The notes: generated from the letters alone by a model not told the origin. A DNA stretch of 64,000 nucleotides from Lysinibacillus timonensis (GCF_900291985.1 NZ_LT985980.1:1310001-1374000), one strand, 5' to 3'. Positions 26,259-35,323 are shown, counted from the stretch's first letter. Translations and numbers: made by a program.

Positions 26259-27215
26259 TTAAATTTTATTAACAGGATAATGAAGTTGTTCTTTCTTCAC
26301 ATATCTCACTGCTTCTTCTGCAACTTTTCGTTTTAATTCTTGAGCGGCTTGTTCTGAATACCAAGCCATATGTGGTGTGCAAATAAATTGTTCTAGAGTC
26401 AATAATGGTGAGTCTTGAGTTATTGGCTCCTTTACAGAGACATCTAATGCAGCACCTGCTAATTTGTTTGAAGCTAAAGCGTTATATAAAGCATCCTCAT
26501 CAACAATGCCACCTCTTGAAACATTAATTAAGTAACTTGTTGATTTCATTTGATTAAAAACGCTTTCATTAAATAGATTACTAGCTTGATCTGACGGACA
26601 GTGAATCGATATAATATCGGATTGCGTCACTAGTTGCTCAAAATCTACAAAATTAATAAATGACAAACTTGAATCATAATGTTTGTTTTTTGGTGAGATA
26701 TCATAGGCAATAACTTTACATCCAAGCGCATGTACTTTCTTTGCAAACTCTGAGCCTATACGTCCTACCCCTACAATCCCTACAGTTTGTTCGCTATGGC
26801 GAAATATAGGGATACTCGCTTGGTAATCCCATTTACCTTCTTTTACTAAGCGGTTCATCAGTGGGATTTTTCTTGTAAGCGCTAGCATTAAGGCTAAAGC
26901 ATGATCTGCAACTTCGTGTGTACCATAATCAGGTACATTACAAACTTGGACACCATATTTTGTTGCGGCAGTTAAATCGATATTATTAACCCCTACACCA
27001 TAACGAATTATTAGTTTCAAATTTGGCAATTGTGAGAAAACTCTTTCCGTAAATGGTGCATATTGATTTAAAATTACATTCGCATCGTGACAATTTTTGA
27101 TTAAATCGTCTTCGGATTTATTTTGTTGTAATTCTATTAAAATATTATTCTGGTTAAATATCGATTGCTCTATATCAATATTTGCATGGTCACAATCAGA
27201 AATAATGACTTTCAT
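26259..27215 (-). CDS. D-isomer-specific 2-hydroxyacid dehydrogenase family protein
   Basis: The 318-residue protein has the NAD-binding block VGIVGVGRIGSEFAKKVH (about residues 148-163) and the catalytic trio: Arg in NVSRGGIVDEDAL, Glu in VKEPI, and His in TPHMAWYSEQA. It resembles the C-terminal-binding-protein subgroup of phosphoglycerate-like dehydrogenases. In this operon it could reduce a 2-keto acid derived from uronates, or hydroxypyruvate/glyoxylate-type by-products. It lies between kduI and the TRAP genes. Confidence 0.85.
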   Translation of the reverse strand: MKVIISDCDHANIDIEQSIFNQNNILIELQQNKSEDDLIKNCHDANVILNQYAPFTERVFSQLPNLKLIIRYGVGVNNIDLTAATKYGVQVCNVPDYGTHEVADHALALMLALTRKIPLMNRLVKEGKWDYQASIPIFRHSEQTVGIVGVGRIGSEFAKKVHALGCKVIAYDISPKNKHYDSSLSFINFVDFEQLVTQSDIISIHCPSDQASNLFNESVFNQMKSTSYLINVSRGGIVDEDALYNALASNKLAGAALDVSVKEPITQDSPLLTLEQFICTPHMAWYSEQAAQELKRKVAEEAVRYVKKEQLHYPVNKI

Positions 27216-27235
27216 TTGTTATCACCATTTTCAGT

Positions 27236-28066
27236 TTATTTCAAATCCTTCATTGCAACATGGTCCATATCATCAAAGTCTAAATTCTCTCCACACATTC
27301 CCCAAATAAACGTATAGTTTTTAGTTCCTATTCCAGAGTGAATTGACCAGCTAGGTGAAAGTACTGCTTGTTCATTAGCTACGACAATATGACGAGTTTC
27401 TTGTGGTTGGCCCATTAAGTGGAATACTCGTGTATCTTCTTCCATATCAAAATAGAAATATACTTCCATACGTCTTTCATGAGTATGACAAGGCATTGTA
27501 TTCCAACCACTGCCTTCTTCTAAAAGAGTCATCCCCATACTTAGTTGACAAGTTTCCAATACATCAGGGTGAATATATTGATTAATCACTCGTTTATTCA
27601 TATTACTTTCAGCACCCATAGGGCGTTTAATAGCTTTTTCTTGGTCTATTTTTACTGTTGGATATTTTTTATGTGCAGGACAGCAATTAATATAGAATTT
27701 AGCTGGATTACTAGAATCAATCGATTCAAAGTATAAATCTTCTGTCCCTCTTCCTATATATAGCGCCTCTTTATAATCTATGTCGTAAACATCACCGTCA
27801 CAGAAAATTCGTCCTGGACCACCAACATTAATGACACCCATTTCACGTCGCTCTAAAAAGTACTTTGCAGCTAATTCCTTTCCTGCATCTAGTGTAACCT
27901 TATGATCAATCGGATAAATTCCTCCGTAAATAATGCGGTCTACATGGCTATAACTTAATGTTGCCTCATTTTCAACAAACAATTTTTCCATTAAAAATTG
28001 TTCTCTTAATTTTTCGGTAGTGTAATGTTTAACATCCTCAGGATGGTGTGCATAAATAATTTTCAT
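27236..28066 (-). CDS. kduI: 5-dehydro-4-deoxy-D-glucuronate isomerase
   Basis: The 276-residue cupin-fold enzyme matches KduI in length and sequence: [21 protein letters not shown], a [10 protein letters not shown] segment, and the metal site [17 protein letters not shown] with further His downstream ([17 protein letters not shown]). It isomerises 5-keto-4-deoxyuronate (DKI) to 2,5-diketo-3-deoxygluconate. The open frame extends to 28108, but AAGGGGGAG before the ATG at 28066 sets the start. It is the first gene of the operon. Confidence 0.95.
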   Translation of the reverse strand: MKIIYAHHPEDVKHYTTEKLREQFLMEKLFVENEATLSYSHVDRIIYGGIYPIDHKVTLDAGKELAAKYFLERREMGVINVGGPGRIFCDGDVYDIDYKEALYIGRGTEDLYFESIDSSNPAKFYINCCPAHKKYPTVKIDQEKAIKRPMGAESNMNKRVINQYIHPDVLETCQLSMGMTLLEEGSGWNTMPCHTHERRMEVYFYFDMEEDTRVFHLMGQPQETRHIVVANEQAVLSPSWSIHSGIGTKNYTFIWGMCGENLDFDDMDHVAMKDLK

Positions 28067-28087
28067 AATTTCTCCCCCTTTGAATAA

Positions 28088-28101
28088 AGTAAGCGCTATC
28101 A
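28088..28101 (-). promoter_or_regulatory. cre site (CcpA) in the kduI leader
   Basis: AGTAAGCGCTATCA fits the cre consensus TGWAANCGNTNWCA with a single mismatch at the first base. It lies 22 bp upstream of the kduI start and downstream of the promoter, a roadblock position for carbon catabolite repression. Confidence 0.7.
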
Positions 28102-28111
28102 AGCTCATTGT

Positions 28112-28137
28112 TGTTCCACGATGCAGAACAGTGTTCC
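28112..28137 (-). promoter_or_regulatory. candidate IclR/KdgR operator with three half-sites
   Basis: TGTTC at 28112, GAACA at 28126 and TGTTC at 28132 make two overlapping inverted repeats: TGTTC-N9-GAACA, and the compact GAACAGTGTTC. They lie just downstream of the kduI -10 element. The adjacent IclR-family gene is the likely regulator; this is inference from position. Confidence 0.55.
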
Positions 28138-28148
28138 GTTTTAATTAT

Positions 28149-28177
28149 ATTATAATTCCAATAGTTTTCAATTACAA
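28149..28177 (-). promoter_or_regulatory. sigmaA promoter of the kduI operon
   Basis: Minus-strand TTGTAA (28177-28172), a 17-bp spacer and a consensus TATAAT (28154-28149). The half-sites and cre site lie directly downstream. Confidence 0.8.
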
Positions 28178-28307
28178 GAAAAAAATGATTTTTCAGCAAA
28201 TTTCGATATTAACTATTATTATTGGATAATTTCGTTTACAAATCAATAGATTTTCGAATATGATGGTTGTTAAAGACTCGAAATTTAAGAAATGGTGGTG
28301 AAATAGA

Positions 28308-29066
28308 ATGGCTACTGTACAATCTATTGAGCGTGCTTTTATCATATTAGAACGTTTATCTGAACACCCAAGTGGGATGCAAATAACAAAACTAGCAAGG
28401 GAAACGAACTTATCAAAAAGTACTGTCCATCGACTACTATCAACTTTGATTGAGCTACAATATGTGAATAAGGATTTGGAAACAGAGAGGTATTACATAA
28501 GTTATCGCGCGCTATACTTGACTCGTAATATTTTATCGAATTCTAGTTTAATTTCGGTTGCTAAGCCCATTTTACAAAGGTTAGTCAATGAAATTAATGA
28601 AACGATTCATTTATGTTTAGAAGAAAACGGGGAAGTTGTTTACATAGACAAAATTGAAAGTAATCAAACGATTCGTATGTATTCAAGTATTGGTAGTCGC
28701 GCTCCAATGTATTGCACAGGTGTAGGGAAAATGTTGTTATCTGGAAAAGATGAAAATGTATTACATGACATGATCTCAAAAGTTCAATTTACAAAACGGA
28801 CGAACAATACAATTTTAACACCGACTGATTTACTCGATGAAATTGACCGTATTCGAAAATGTGGTTACGCTTTGGATAATATCGAAAACGAAGAGGGAAT
28901 TCGTTGTATTGCTGCACCTATTTATGATTTTTCTGGTAAAATTATTGCTAGCTTTAGTATTTCTGGTCCTAGTAGTCGTGTAACATTAGAGCGAATCGAA
29001 GAGGAATTAGCAGAGAAAATATTAGAAACATCAAGAACAATTTCCTTTCAGCTTGGATATGTTTAA
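28308..29066 (+). CDS. IclR-family regulator, probably KdgR of the uronate operon
   Basis: The 252-residue protein has an N-terminal winged helix-turn-helix (SIERAFIILERLSEHPSGMQ and LARETNLSKSTVHRLLSTL, residues 4-45). An IclR effector domain follows with YIDKIESNQTIRMYSSIGSRAPMYCTGVGKMLLS and EEGIRCIAAPIYDFSGKIIASFSISGP. It is divergent from kduI across 240 bp, the classic KdgR arrangement. A uronate intermediate such as KDG is the expected effector. GGTGG lies before the ATG. Confidence 0.9.
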   Translation: MATVQSIERAFIILERLSEHPSGMQITKLARETNLSKSTVHRLLSTLIELQYVNKDLETERYYISYRALYLTRNILSNSSLISVAKPILQRLVNEINETIHLCLEENGEVVYIDKIESNQTIRMYSSIGSRAPMYCTGVGKMLLSGKDENVLHDMISKVQFTKRTNNTILTPTDLLDEIDRIRKCGYALDNIENEEGIRCIAAPIYDFSGKIIASFSISGPSSRVTLERIEEELAEKILETSRTISFQLGYV

Positions 29067-29251
29067 TAAAGAACTAAACTAATAGTGTCTTTATCTATGA
29101 AATTATATTGTTGAATTTTAATAGAGCTTGGACAAAACTAATATATTCTTGATTTAATGGCGAATTTAGATCGAATCTAATTTGATCACTGAAAAGCCGG
29201 GCCTTTGTTGGGTTCACTTAAAGGTGCGAAACAATATATTTTTAGGTAATT

Positions 29252-29289
29252 GGGGTAAGAAATCTCGTATTTTCTTATCCCATTTTTTA
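29252..29289 (+). terminator. plus-strand intrinsic terminator
   Basis: GGGGTAAGAAA pairs with TTTCTTATCCC (one G-T) around an 8-base loop and is followed by ATTTTTTAA. It is 186 bp past the iclR stop. Confidence 0.8.
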
Positions 29290-29397
29290 ATTATATAAAA
29301 TACCAAATGGTCATTTTACGCTGCATGAAATATTTAAACGAAAATATTCCGCTTATAATATCAAATCTCTGCATTTTTCCAAAAATAAAGGGAGGTT

Positions 29398-29568
29398 TTC
29401 CGGTTAATTCATCCAAAGCTTCTGATTTTAGACAAATTAGAGCTGTTAATCGGAATTCCTCCGCCAATTTTTAAGAACTTTCTCTAGTTTTTCAATAATA
29501 GTGGAAGTTTTTCCGGTTATCTACTCCAGAGCTTCAAATTGTACCTAAATTAGTGCTATTAAGCGGAA
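29398..29568. repeat. two 58-bp elements with TTCCGGTTA...TAAGCGGAA ends
   Basis: Copy 1 is 29398-29455 and copy 2 is 29511-29568, 113 bp apart. Both begin TTCCGGTTA and end with TAATCGGAA or TAAGCGGAA, so their ends are inverted repeats. The interiors align imperfectly without gaps. Related ends occur at 13661-13741 and near 29347. Confidence 0.7.
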
Positions 29569-29639
29569 TTTCTCCGCTTATTTCCGCTTCTTTTGCCCCA
29601 CTATATACTTTAGGTGGGTCGGTAATTATGTGAAATTAA

Positions 29640-29678
29640 AAAGAAACGTGAAATCGACGAAGCGTTTCACGTTTCTTT
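29640..29678 (-). terminator. bidirectional terminator downstream of the amino acid ABC operon
   Basis: AAAGAAACGTGAAA and TTTCACGTTTCTTT form a perfect 14-bp stem with an 11-base loop. It lies about 130 bp past the stop of the ATPase gene. Confidence 0.75.
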
Positions 29679-29806
29679 TATTAAAGCTAGTTTGGCCCCA
29701 GCTTCAAAAGCTAATAGCCATGTGTCTTAAACATACTTAATTATCACAATGATGATAAATATGTATGACTTCGTATTATGTGAATACATCCAAACACCAG
29801 TTTAGA

Positions 29807-30529
29807 TTACAACACCTTTGATAAGAAGCTTTTTGTTCGTTCTTCTTTTGGATTGGTAAAAATTTCAGATGGTGTTCCTTCCTCTACTAAGTAGCCTCCA
29901 TCCATAAATATGACACGATGGCCTACTTCACGTGCGAAGCCCATTTCATGAGTTACGATAACCATAGTCATTCCTTCATGAGCAAGATCAGTCATTACTT
30001 TCAGTACTTCACCGACCATTTCTGGATCAAGGGCTGATGTTGGTTCATCAAATAACATTACTTTCGGCTTCATCGCTAAGGCACGAGCAATGGCAACACG
30101 TTGCTGCTGTCCTCCTGAAAGCTGATCAGGATAATTATCTTCTTTATCTTCCAGTCCAACTTTTTTCAGTAATTCTCTCGCTACTTGTTCACTTTCCTGC
30201 TTACTTTGCTTTAATACTTGAATAGGACCAATTGTAATGTTCTCCATGATCGTTAAATGTTTAAACAAATTAAATTGCTGGAAACACATCCCGACATGTT
30301 GTCGTAGTTGATGAATATTCGTTTTTGGGTTCGTTAACTCCATACCTGCGATTTCAATCTTTCCACTCGTTACTGACTCTAGTCCATTTAGGCAACGCAA
30401 GAAAGTACTTTTACCACTACCAGAAGGCCCAATTACAACGACTACTTCTTGATTTTCTACTTGTGTACTAATGCCTTTTAAAATTTCATTGTTTCCAAAT
30501 GATTTGTGAAGGTTTTCAACGTTTATCAA
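29807..30529 (-). CDS. polar amino acid ABC transporter ATP-binding protein (GlnQ family)
   Basis: The 240-residue ATPase has Walker [11 protein letters not shown]-loop CFQQFNLF, signature [15 protein letters not shown], Walker [13 protein letters not shown] and H-loop [11 protein letters not shown]. The sequence matches the GlnQ/HisP/TcyC group. It overlaps the permease gene by 14 bp. The substrate (glutamine, arginine, cystine or similar) cannot be settled. Confidence 0.92.
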   Translation of the reverse strand: MINVENLHKSFGNNEILKGISTQVENQEVVVVIGPSGSGKSTFLRCLNGLESVTSGKIEIAGMELTNPKTNIHQLRQHVGMCFQQFNLFKHLTIMENITIGPIQVLKQSKQESEQVARELLKKVGLEDKEDNYPDQLSGGQQQRVAIARALAMKPKVMLFDEPTSALDPEMVGEVLKVMTDLAHEGMTMVIVTHEMGFAREVGHRVIFMDGGYLVEEGTPSEIFTNPKEERTKSFLSKVL

Positions 30530-31190
30530 CTTGTAGCCTCCTCTCTAGATAGCCAGCGAATTGTGAAACTACGAAAATAATAATAAAATAAATAACCCCT
30601 ATGATGAGCCATATAGAAAATGGTTCAAAAGTATTCGAAATAATGATTTGTCCTCTAAATACTAAGTCAATAATCCCAATTGGAGCGAGTAAAGATGTAT
30701 CTTTAATTGTTTGGGCTGACTGGTTAACTAGAGGTGGAATCATACGTTTAAATGCTTGTGGCAATACAATAAAACGCATTGTTTGAAAATCCGTCATTCC
30801 AATACTTGCTGCTGCTTCTTTTTGACCACGGTCAACTCCAAGAATTCCTGCACGGATAATCTCAGAAATATAGGCACCTTCGTGTAACGCAAGTGTTAAA
30901 GTAGCTGCAATAATCGGATATGCTTTTTGTCCAAACCATTCGTTTAATGGTAAAAGTCCAGTTAAACCAAAAACAATAAAGAATAACTGTACGAGTAAAG
31001 GGGTAGAACGGAAAACTTCAATATAAACCGATGCCAATCCTCGTAAAACTTTTGATTTTGACAGTTTCATTAAAGCTGCAATTAATCCAAAAATGACGGC
31101 AAGGATGATTGCTGCAATGGAATAATAGATGGTTAACTTAAGACCTTCCATCAGCATCGGAAGGTTTTCCCAAATCACTTCAAAATTCAT
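30516..31190 (-). CDS. polar amino acid ABC transporter permease
   Basis: The 224-residue protein has about five membrane helices and the HisM/GlnP-type motif [16 protein letters not shown], followed by the EAA loop [30 protein letters not shown]. It forms the membrane channel with the ATPase encoded downstream and the binding protein encoded upstream. Confidence 0.92.
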   Translation of the reverse strand: MNFEVIWENLPMLMEGLKLTIYYSIAAIILAVIFGLIAALMKLSKSKVLRGLASVYIEVFRSTPLLVQLFFIVFGLTGLLPLNEWFGQKAYPIIAATLTLALHEGAYISEIIRAGILGVDRGQKEAAASIGMTDFQTMRFIVLPQAFKRMIPPLVNQSAQTIKDTSLLAPIGIIDLVFRGQIIISNTFEPFSIWLIIGVIYFIIIFVVSQFAGYLERRLQVDKR

Positions 31191-31249
31191 TGTACTCCCT
31201 TCTTTCTTAATTTATTGTGTACTACTTATCTACGATGTTAATAAGAAGA

Positions 31250-31284
31250 CTAAAAGAAATTGACAGTGCGCCAATTTCTTTTAG
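31250..31284 (-). terminator. stem-loop between binding-protein and permease genes
   Basis: CTAAAAGAAATTG and CAATTTCTTTTAG form a perfect 13-bp stem with a 9-base loop, 52 bp after the binding-protein stop. There is no T-tract on the minus side. It is better read as an RNA-protecting or partial-termination hairpin that raises the binding-protein level over the membrane subunits. Confidence 0.7.
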
Positions 31285-31335
31285 TGGAAAACTCGTATAC
31301 ACTTCTTTTTTTAGAAATGTAGCAATACTACTCTA

Positions 31336-32217
31336 TTAACGGTCAATGACTACATCTTCAGGTTTTACTACACCGTCGATGAAACCATTCTTTTCGCCAC
31401 TTAAATACTCGTCAAATAATTTATCGTATTCGCCGTTTTCTTGAAGCTTAGCTAATCCATCATTCACTTTTTGAAGAATATCTTCTTTTTCTTTACTGAT
31501 TGCAATACCATAATGTTCACCAGCTAAAATATCACCAACAATTTGAGCGTCTGTTTCTTGAGATTGGATATAGTTAATGTTTGATGGGTGATCATATAAA
31601 ATCGCATCAACACCACCGTTTTCAAGTGCAATATATGCTGTAGCAATATCAGCATATTGTTTAATGTTTGAATCATCGATACCGTTTTCTACCATATAAT
31701 TATAAGAAGATGTTCCTTTTTGGATACCAATTAATTTGCCATTTAAATCTTCAAAACTATTAATACCTGAGTCAGGATTTGCTAGAATAGAAAGCCCTGA
31801 TTCATAATATGCGTTTGAGAAGTTTACACTTTCCATACGTGTGCTAGTAATTGAAAGTGCTCCAACTACTACATCAATTTGTCCTGCTTTTAACGCTGGA
31901 ATTAGTCCATCAAATTGTAGTACTGAAAATTCAACATCAAAACCTTCCACTTCAGCAATTTTCTCAATTAAAGCAATATCAAAACCTGTCAATTCACCAT
32001 CAACCTCTGATTCGAATGGTGGATAAGTTGGACTCGTACCTACACGCACAACTAATTTTTCTGCTTCACCGGATGTTGAATCTGCTGAGCCTCCTGTGTT
32101 TTCTGTGTTTTCTGCGTTATCTGTGCTTTCTGTGGAATTCCCACTAGTACCACAAGCCGCTAAAAACAATACACATCCAATGACTAGTAAAAACTTAAAT
32201 AAATAAGATTTCTTCAT
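31336..32217 (-). CDS. amino acid ABC transporter substrate-binding lipoprotein
   Basis: The 293-residue protein has a lipoprotein signal (LLVIGCVLFLAAC, Cys22). A low-complexity Ser/Thr/Asn/Glu linker of about 30 residues follows, then the SBP_bac_3 fold: VRVGTSPTYPPFESEVDGELTGFDIAL, LQFDGLIPALKAGQIDVVVGALSIT, and GKLIGIQKGTSSY. The motifs fit cystine, arginine or glutamine receptors. It is the first gene of its three-gene operon. Confidence 0.92.
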   Translation of the reverse strand: MKKSYLFKFLLVIGCVLFLAACGTSGNSTESTDNAENTENTGGSADSTSGEAEKLVVRVGTSPTYPPFESEVDGELTGFDIALIEKIAEVEGFDVEFSVLQFDGLIPALKAGQIDVVVGALSITSTRMESVNFSNAYYESGLSILANPDSGINSFEDLNGKLIGIQKGTSSYNYMVENGIDDSNIKQYADIATAYIALENGGVDAILYDHPSNINYIQSQETDAQIVGDILAGEHYGIAISKEKEDILQKVNDGLAKLQENGEYDKLFDEYLSGEKNGFIDGVVKPEDVVIDR

Positions 32218-33049
32218 TTTCTTTTCCCCCTAAGTAGTAAATCTCGCATTTAGCTAGTTTAAATATTCACCTTTTATGAATCTTTCATTATTCCAATTCA
32301 TTGAAAAAAGATTTCCAAGAAATTTATTAGAATATTTTAAAAAGTGAAATTACCATTATTATAATGGTTATTGTTTGCACATTTCAACAAATAGTTTGTT
32401 AGAAAAGTAATTTTAGTGACTCAATTAGTTCAAATAATTCAATATTATTTTCATAAAAATGCACCAATTTTTCTAACATTGTATGTACCTATAAAGAATG
32501 AACAAAAGTTTAAATATTACGACGTCTAACCTTTTCTTTTGTGAAAATGGATAAAATACATATCTTTATAATTGCAGAAACATAACATCAATCAAACATT
32601 GAATATGTATACATCATTTTTGTATTTTCGATCACTTCGTGAAACGTTTAATTATACTGAGATAGGTTTATCACCTCCAATTATCCGGTATTAATATACA
32701 ATTACAACGAATATTTATAATGACAGTTTAACTAATTTTGTATATATATGCAATATAAATTTGATAATTTATTATTTTAAAAAGGTAAATTATAAGAGTT
32801 ATATCTTTAAATCTAATAGGGATTAATAAAAGAATTAATTTGAGGCTAAAAAAGGAGTATTTGCAAAAAAAAAAAACGAACATATCTGCCTTTCAGAAGA
32901 AACAACACAAAACATTCTCAATCAACATCGAGTATATTGTTTCCGAAAGAAAATCGTTTACCACGACAATTGAATAATTAATTAACATTAAAAAGTCATT
33001 CTCTCGCTTTTAGAGGGAATGACTTCTTTTTTGGAATCGTCAACAAAAA
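32218..33049. other. 832-bp region: operon promoter area and a possible short plus-strand gene
   Basis: No long ORF is present. The part next to 32217 should carry the ABC operon promoter. I looked for T-box, S-box and lysine riboswitch hallmarks and saw none. At 32851-33031 an AAAGGAG site, a run of 12 A, three open frames of about 40 codons and a terminator with a plus-strand T-tract follow each other. Confidence 0.5.
32993..33031. terminator. bidirectional terminator near the HEAT-repeat gene
   Basis: AAGTCATTC and GAATGACTT form a perfect 9-bp stem. The paired CTC/GAG bases extend it with small mismatches. The plus-strand tail is CTTTTTT and the minus-strand tail is TTTTTAATG. It can end the HEAT-repeat gene and any plus-strand transcript from 32851. 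Confidence 0.8.
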
Positions 33050-33478
33050 TTATAGTTTTGCCCAGCGTTCCTCTAGCCAGCTCATAAATTGTGCACCCTT
33101 ATCACCTTCGTAGGCATCATAAACGTCTAAACGCATACGTTTCAGCTTCTCCGCAAAATCTTCCACTGTATGATCTTTGGGTAAGCTCTTTTTCACGCGA
33201 AGAAAAATTTTGTCTGTCCCTTTGATAATATCAAACCGCGCAGGTGTTGGCTTCTCAACATCTTCGCCAAACGCTCTAAGTGCTTCATAGGCTGCCACTC
33301 GAACCTTGTATACCGTATCATTTTCCATACGATTTTGTAATACATCCATCACTTTTTCATGTTGATAAGCCGATAACTTTTCGACTGCAGCTAAACGTTC
33401 TCGCCAGCTAGACGTATAATTGGCTTGTTTTTTTAATGTTTCGTACTCTTCAGGTAATGCTGTTTCAAACTGTTTCAA
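33050..33478 (-). CDS. HEAT-repeat domain protein
   Basis: The 142-residue protein is all-helical. One HEAT-like pair is visible: WRERLAAVEKLSAYQHEKVMDVLQNRMEND and VYKVRVAAYEALRAFGED (residues 24-72). A basic C-terminal part of about 60 residues follows (RVKKSLPKDHTVEDFAEKLKRMRLDVYDAYEG). Such proteins bind other proteins; the partner is unknown. The start is a TTG at 33478 with GAGGTG 7 bases upstream. It is a single-gene unit. Confidence 0.7.
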   Translation of the reverse strand: MKQFETALPEEYETLKKQANYTSSWRERLAAVEKLSAYQHEKVMDVLQNRMENDTVYKVRVAAYEALRAFGEDVEKPTPARFDIIKGTDKIFLRVKKSLPKDHTVEDFAEKLKRMRLDVYDAYEGDKGAQFMSWLEERWAKL

Positions 33479-33817
33479 GTAATTGCACCTCTTTTTTTAA
33501 CTAGAGGAAAAATGAATTCTTCTTCTGTTTCCCCTATTATACGTTGTCTCAATGATAAAAGCGAAGATTACCGGTAAAGATACCTATTTCACATCACGTA
33601 TAAAGCAATATATAAACTACTTTGTCATAGTATTACTCAACCCACAATGAACATATACACCCGCTTTATAAAGAAGAATACGCTATACTAGATTTTAAAA
33701 TTTGAGGCCATGTGACTTAATTGGGGATTTAGAATAAATGAAACTGCAAAAATAAAAAACACCAAAACCAATCAATGATTTTGATGTGTTTAAAGCAAGG
33801 GCATATTTAAAAAAATA
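33479..33817. other. 339-bp intergenic region, nothing recognised except a weak hairpin
   Basis: No ORF or operator is seen. At 33756-33792 an imperfect hairpin (AAACACC-AAAA against TTTTGATGTGTTT) may terminate the nir/siroheme operon. Confidence 0.5.
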
Positions 33818-34552
33818 TCACTTCACTATTAATTCATTAATTCGGTCATTTAATGCTTGGAGGACATGGGGTGAATGACCTAAATAATCGCAAATATAAA
33901 ACCGACAATTCAATTTTTCAGAGAATTCATTGACCGTTCGATTGATTCCGTTTAGAAGAATGCCTGTAAATAAGAAATACGGCACTATTAAGACACGCTC
34001 TACTATAGAGGTATTAATGTTTGCAATAACGTCATGAAAGTAAGGTTCACATCCTGTTAAAAAACAGATATCAACCGGATGATTTAGTTTTCCCTCAAGT
34101 CGCTGCGCAATTATCGATAAATCACGTTTCACATCTAAGTCGGAAGAGCCCCTTCCAATCATTAAAATTTTTGTATTGTAATCGATCTGTTGCATTGTCT
34201 GTAAAATCCGTTCATGAAGAAGGTTGATTAATTGGGGATGGACACCAATCGGTTTACCGTATTTCAATTCAATAGAAGGGTACTTGCTTAAAGCATTATC
34301 TAATTCGAGTGGTATATCATGTTTGGCATGTGCTGCTGTTAATAATAATACCGGAATTGCTTGTATGCTTGTTGCTCCTAATTCAATACATCGTTCGATT
34401 GCTTGTGAAATCGTTGGTTCGGCTAACTCTAAAAAACAATATTCTTGAATTGGTTCGTTTCTTAACGTTTTGCATTTTTCTACAAAGTTGACTGCTTCTA
34501 CCTGACTCACTTTGACACGGCTACCATGACAGATATACAAAATTGCCTTCAT
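33818..34552 (-). CDS. sirB: sirohydrochlorin ferrochelatase (CbiX/SirB family)
   Basis: The 244-residue protein shows the CbiX two-domain fold. The first half has CHGSRVKVSQVEAVNF and the metal-site AIPVLLLTAAHAKHDIP. The second half repeats the fold with LMIGRGSSDLDV and VLIVPYFLFTGILLNGI. It inserts Fe2+ into sirohydrochlorin to make siroheme for the nitrite reductase encoded upstream. It abuts cobA directly. The precorrin-2 dehydrogenase of the pathway is not in this window. Confidence 0.9.
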   Translation of the reverse strand: MKAILYICHGSRVKVSQVEAVNFVEKCKTLRNEPIQEYCFLELAEPTISQAIERCIELGATSIQAIPVLLLTAAHAKHDIPLELDNALSKYPSIELKYGKPIGVHPQLINLLHERILQTMQQIDYNTKILMIGRGSSDLDVKRDLSIIAQRLEGKLNHPVDICFLTGCEPYFHDVIANINTSIVERVLIVPYFLFTGILLNGINRTVNEFSEKLNCRFYICDYLGHSPHVLQALNDRINELIVK

Positions 34553-35323
34553 TTACAAATTACCTACAACCAGATATTGGTCATTTTCATCAAACCATTT
34601 TACCTTTTCACGTAATGTGACTACTTCACCGACAATAATCATACTTGGATTTTTCATTTGGTTTTGAATTGCAACCTCATAAATGGTTCCTAAAGTTCCA
34701 GTAATCGTCCGTTGATTTGTTGTTGTACCTTCGTAAATAAGAGCAACAGGTGTATCGCTATTTTTCCCATGGGTTATAAGTTGACTCGTAATATATTTTA
34801 AGTTTTTCATCCCCATGTATATCGCAAGTGTATCGACGCCTTTAGCTAGCGAATCCCAACGAACAGTATCGACTTCGCCCTCTTTTCTATGGCCTGTAAT
34901 TATAGCAAAAGACGAACTAAAATCTCGGTGGGTTACAGGGATGCCCGCATATGCAGGCGCTGCAATTCCAGATGTAATGCCTGGAACGATTTCAAAGTCT
35001 ACTCCAGCTTCTCTGCAAGTAGCTGCTTCTTCTGCACCTCTACCAAAAACAAACGGGTCTCCACCTTTTAGTCTTGTGACAACTTTTCCTTGTTTAGCAT
35101 ATTTGATCAGTTCTATATTAATCGTATTTTGTTGCATCGTATGACAGTTTGGTAACTTCCCGCAAGAAATTAGCAGTGCATCACTTTTAGCGTTTTTAAG
35201 TAAATCTTTATTCACTAGTCGATCGTAAAATATTACATCTGCCTTTTCGATACACTTTAATCCCTTTACTGTAATTAACTCCTCATCACCTGGTCCAGCA
35301 CCAACAATATAAACAATTCCCAT
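34553..35323 (-). CDS. cobA: uroporphyrinogen-III C-methyltransferase
   Basis: The 256-residue SUMT shows YIVGAGPGDEELITVKG at the N-terminus, VIFYDRLV, VTRLKGGDPFVFGRGAEEA, GITSGIAAPAYAGIPVTHR and VGEVVTLR. It makes precorrin-2 from uroporphyrinogen III using two S-adenosylmethionine. It lies between nirC and sirB with near-zero spacing. It lacks the CysG dehydrogenase domain and any fused HemD domain. Confidence 0.95.
   Translation of the reverse strand: MGIVYIVGAGPGDEELITVKGLKCIEKADVIFYDRLVNKDLLKNAKSDALLISCGKLPNCHTMQQNTINIELIKYAKQGKVVTRLKGGDPFVFGRGAEEAATCREAGVDFEIVPGITSGIAAPAYAGIPVTHRDFSSSFAIITGHRKEGEVDTVRWDSLAKGVDTLAIYMGMKNLKYITSQLITHGKNSDTPVALIYEGTTTNQRTITGTLGTIYEVAIQNQMKNPSMIIVGEVVTLREKVKWFDENDQYLVVGNL

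Larger units (their letters stand above)
29067..29806. other. 740-bp gene-free region with terminators and small repeats
   Basis: I find no ORF with a convincing start. The stretch holds a strong plus-strand terminator at 29252-29289, two copies of a 58-bp element at 29398-29455 and 29511-29568, and a bidirectional hairpin at 29640-29678. The sequence at 29180-29250 (GCCGGGCCTTTG...) just ahead of the first terminator is GC-rich for the area; it may belong to the iclR 3' end or to a small RNA. Confidence 0.6.

Noticed and set aside
32218-32850. Riboswitch or T-box upstream of the amino acid ABC operon
   Set aside because: I searched by eye for the T-box sequence and for S-box or lysine-element cores on the minus strand and found none.
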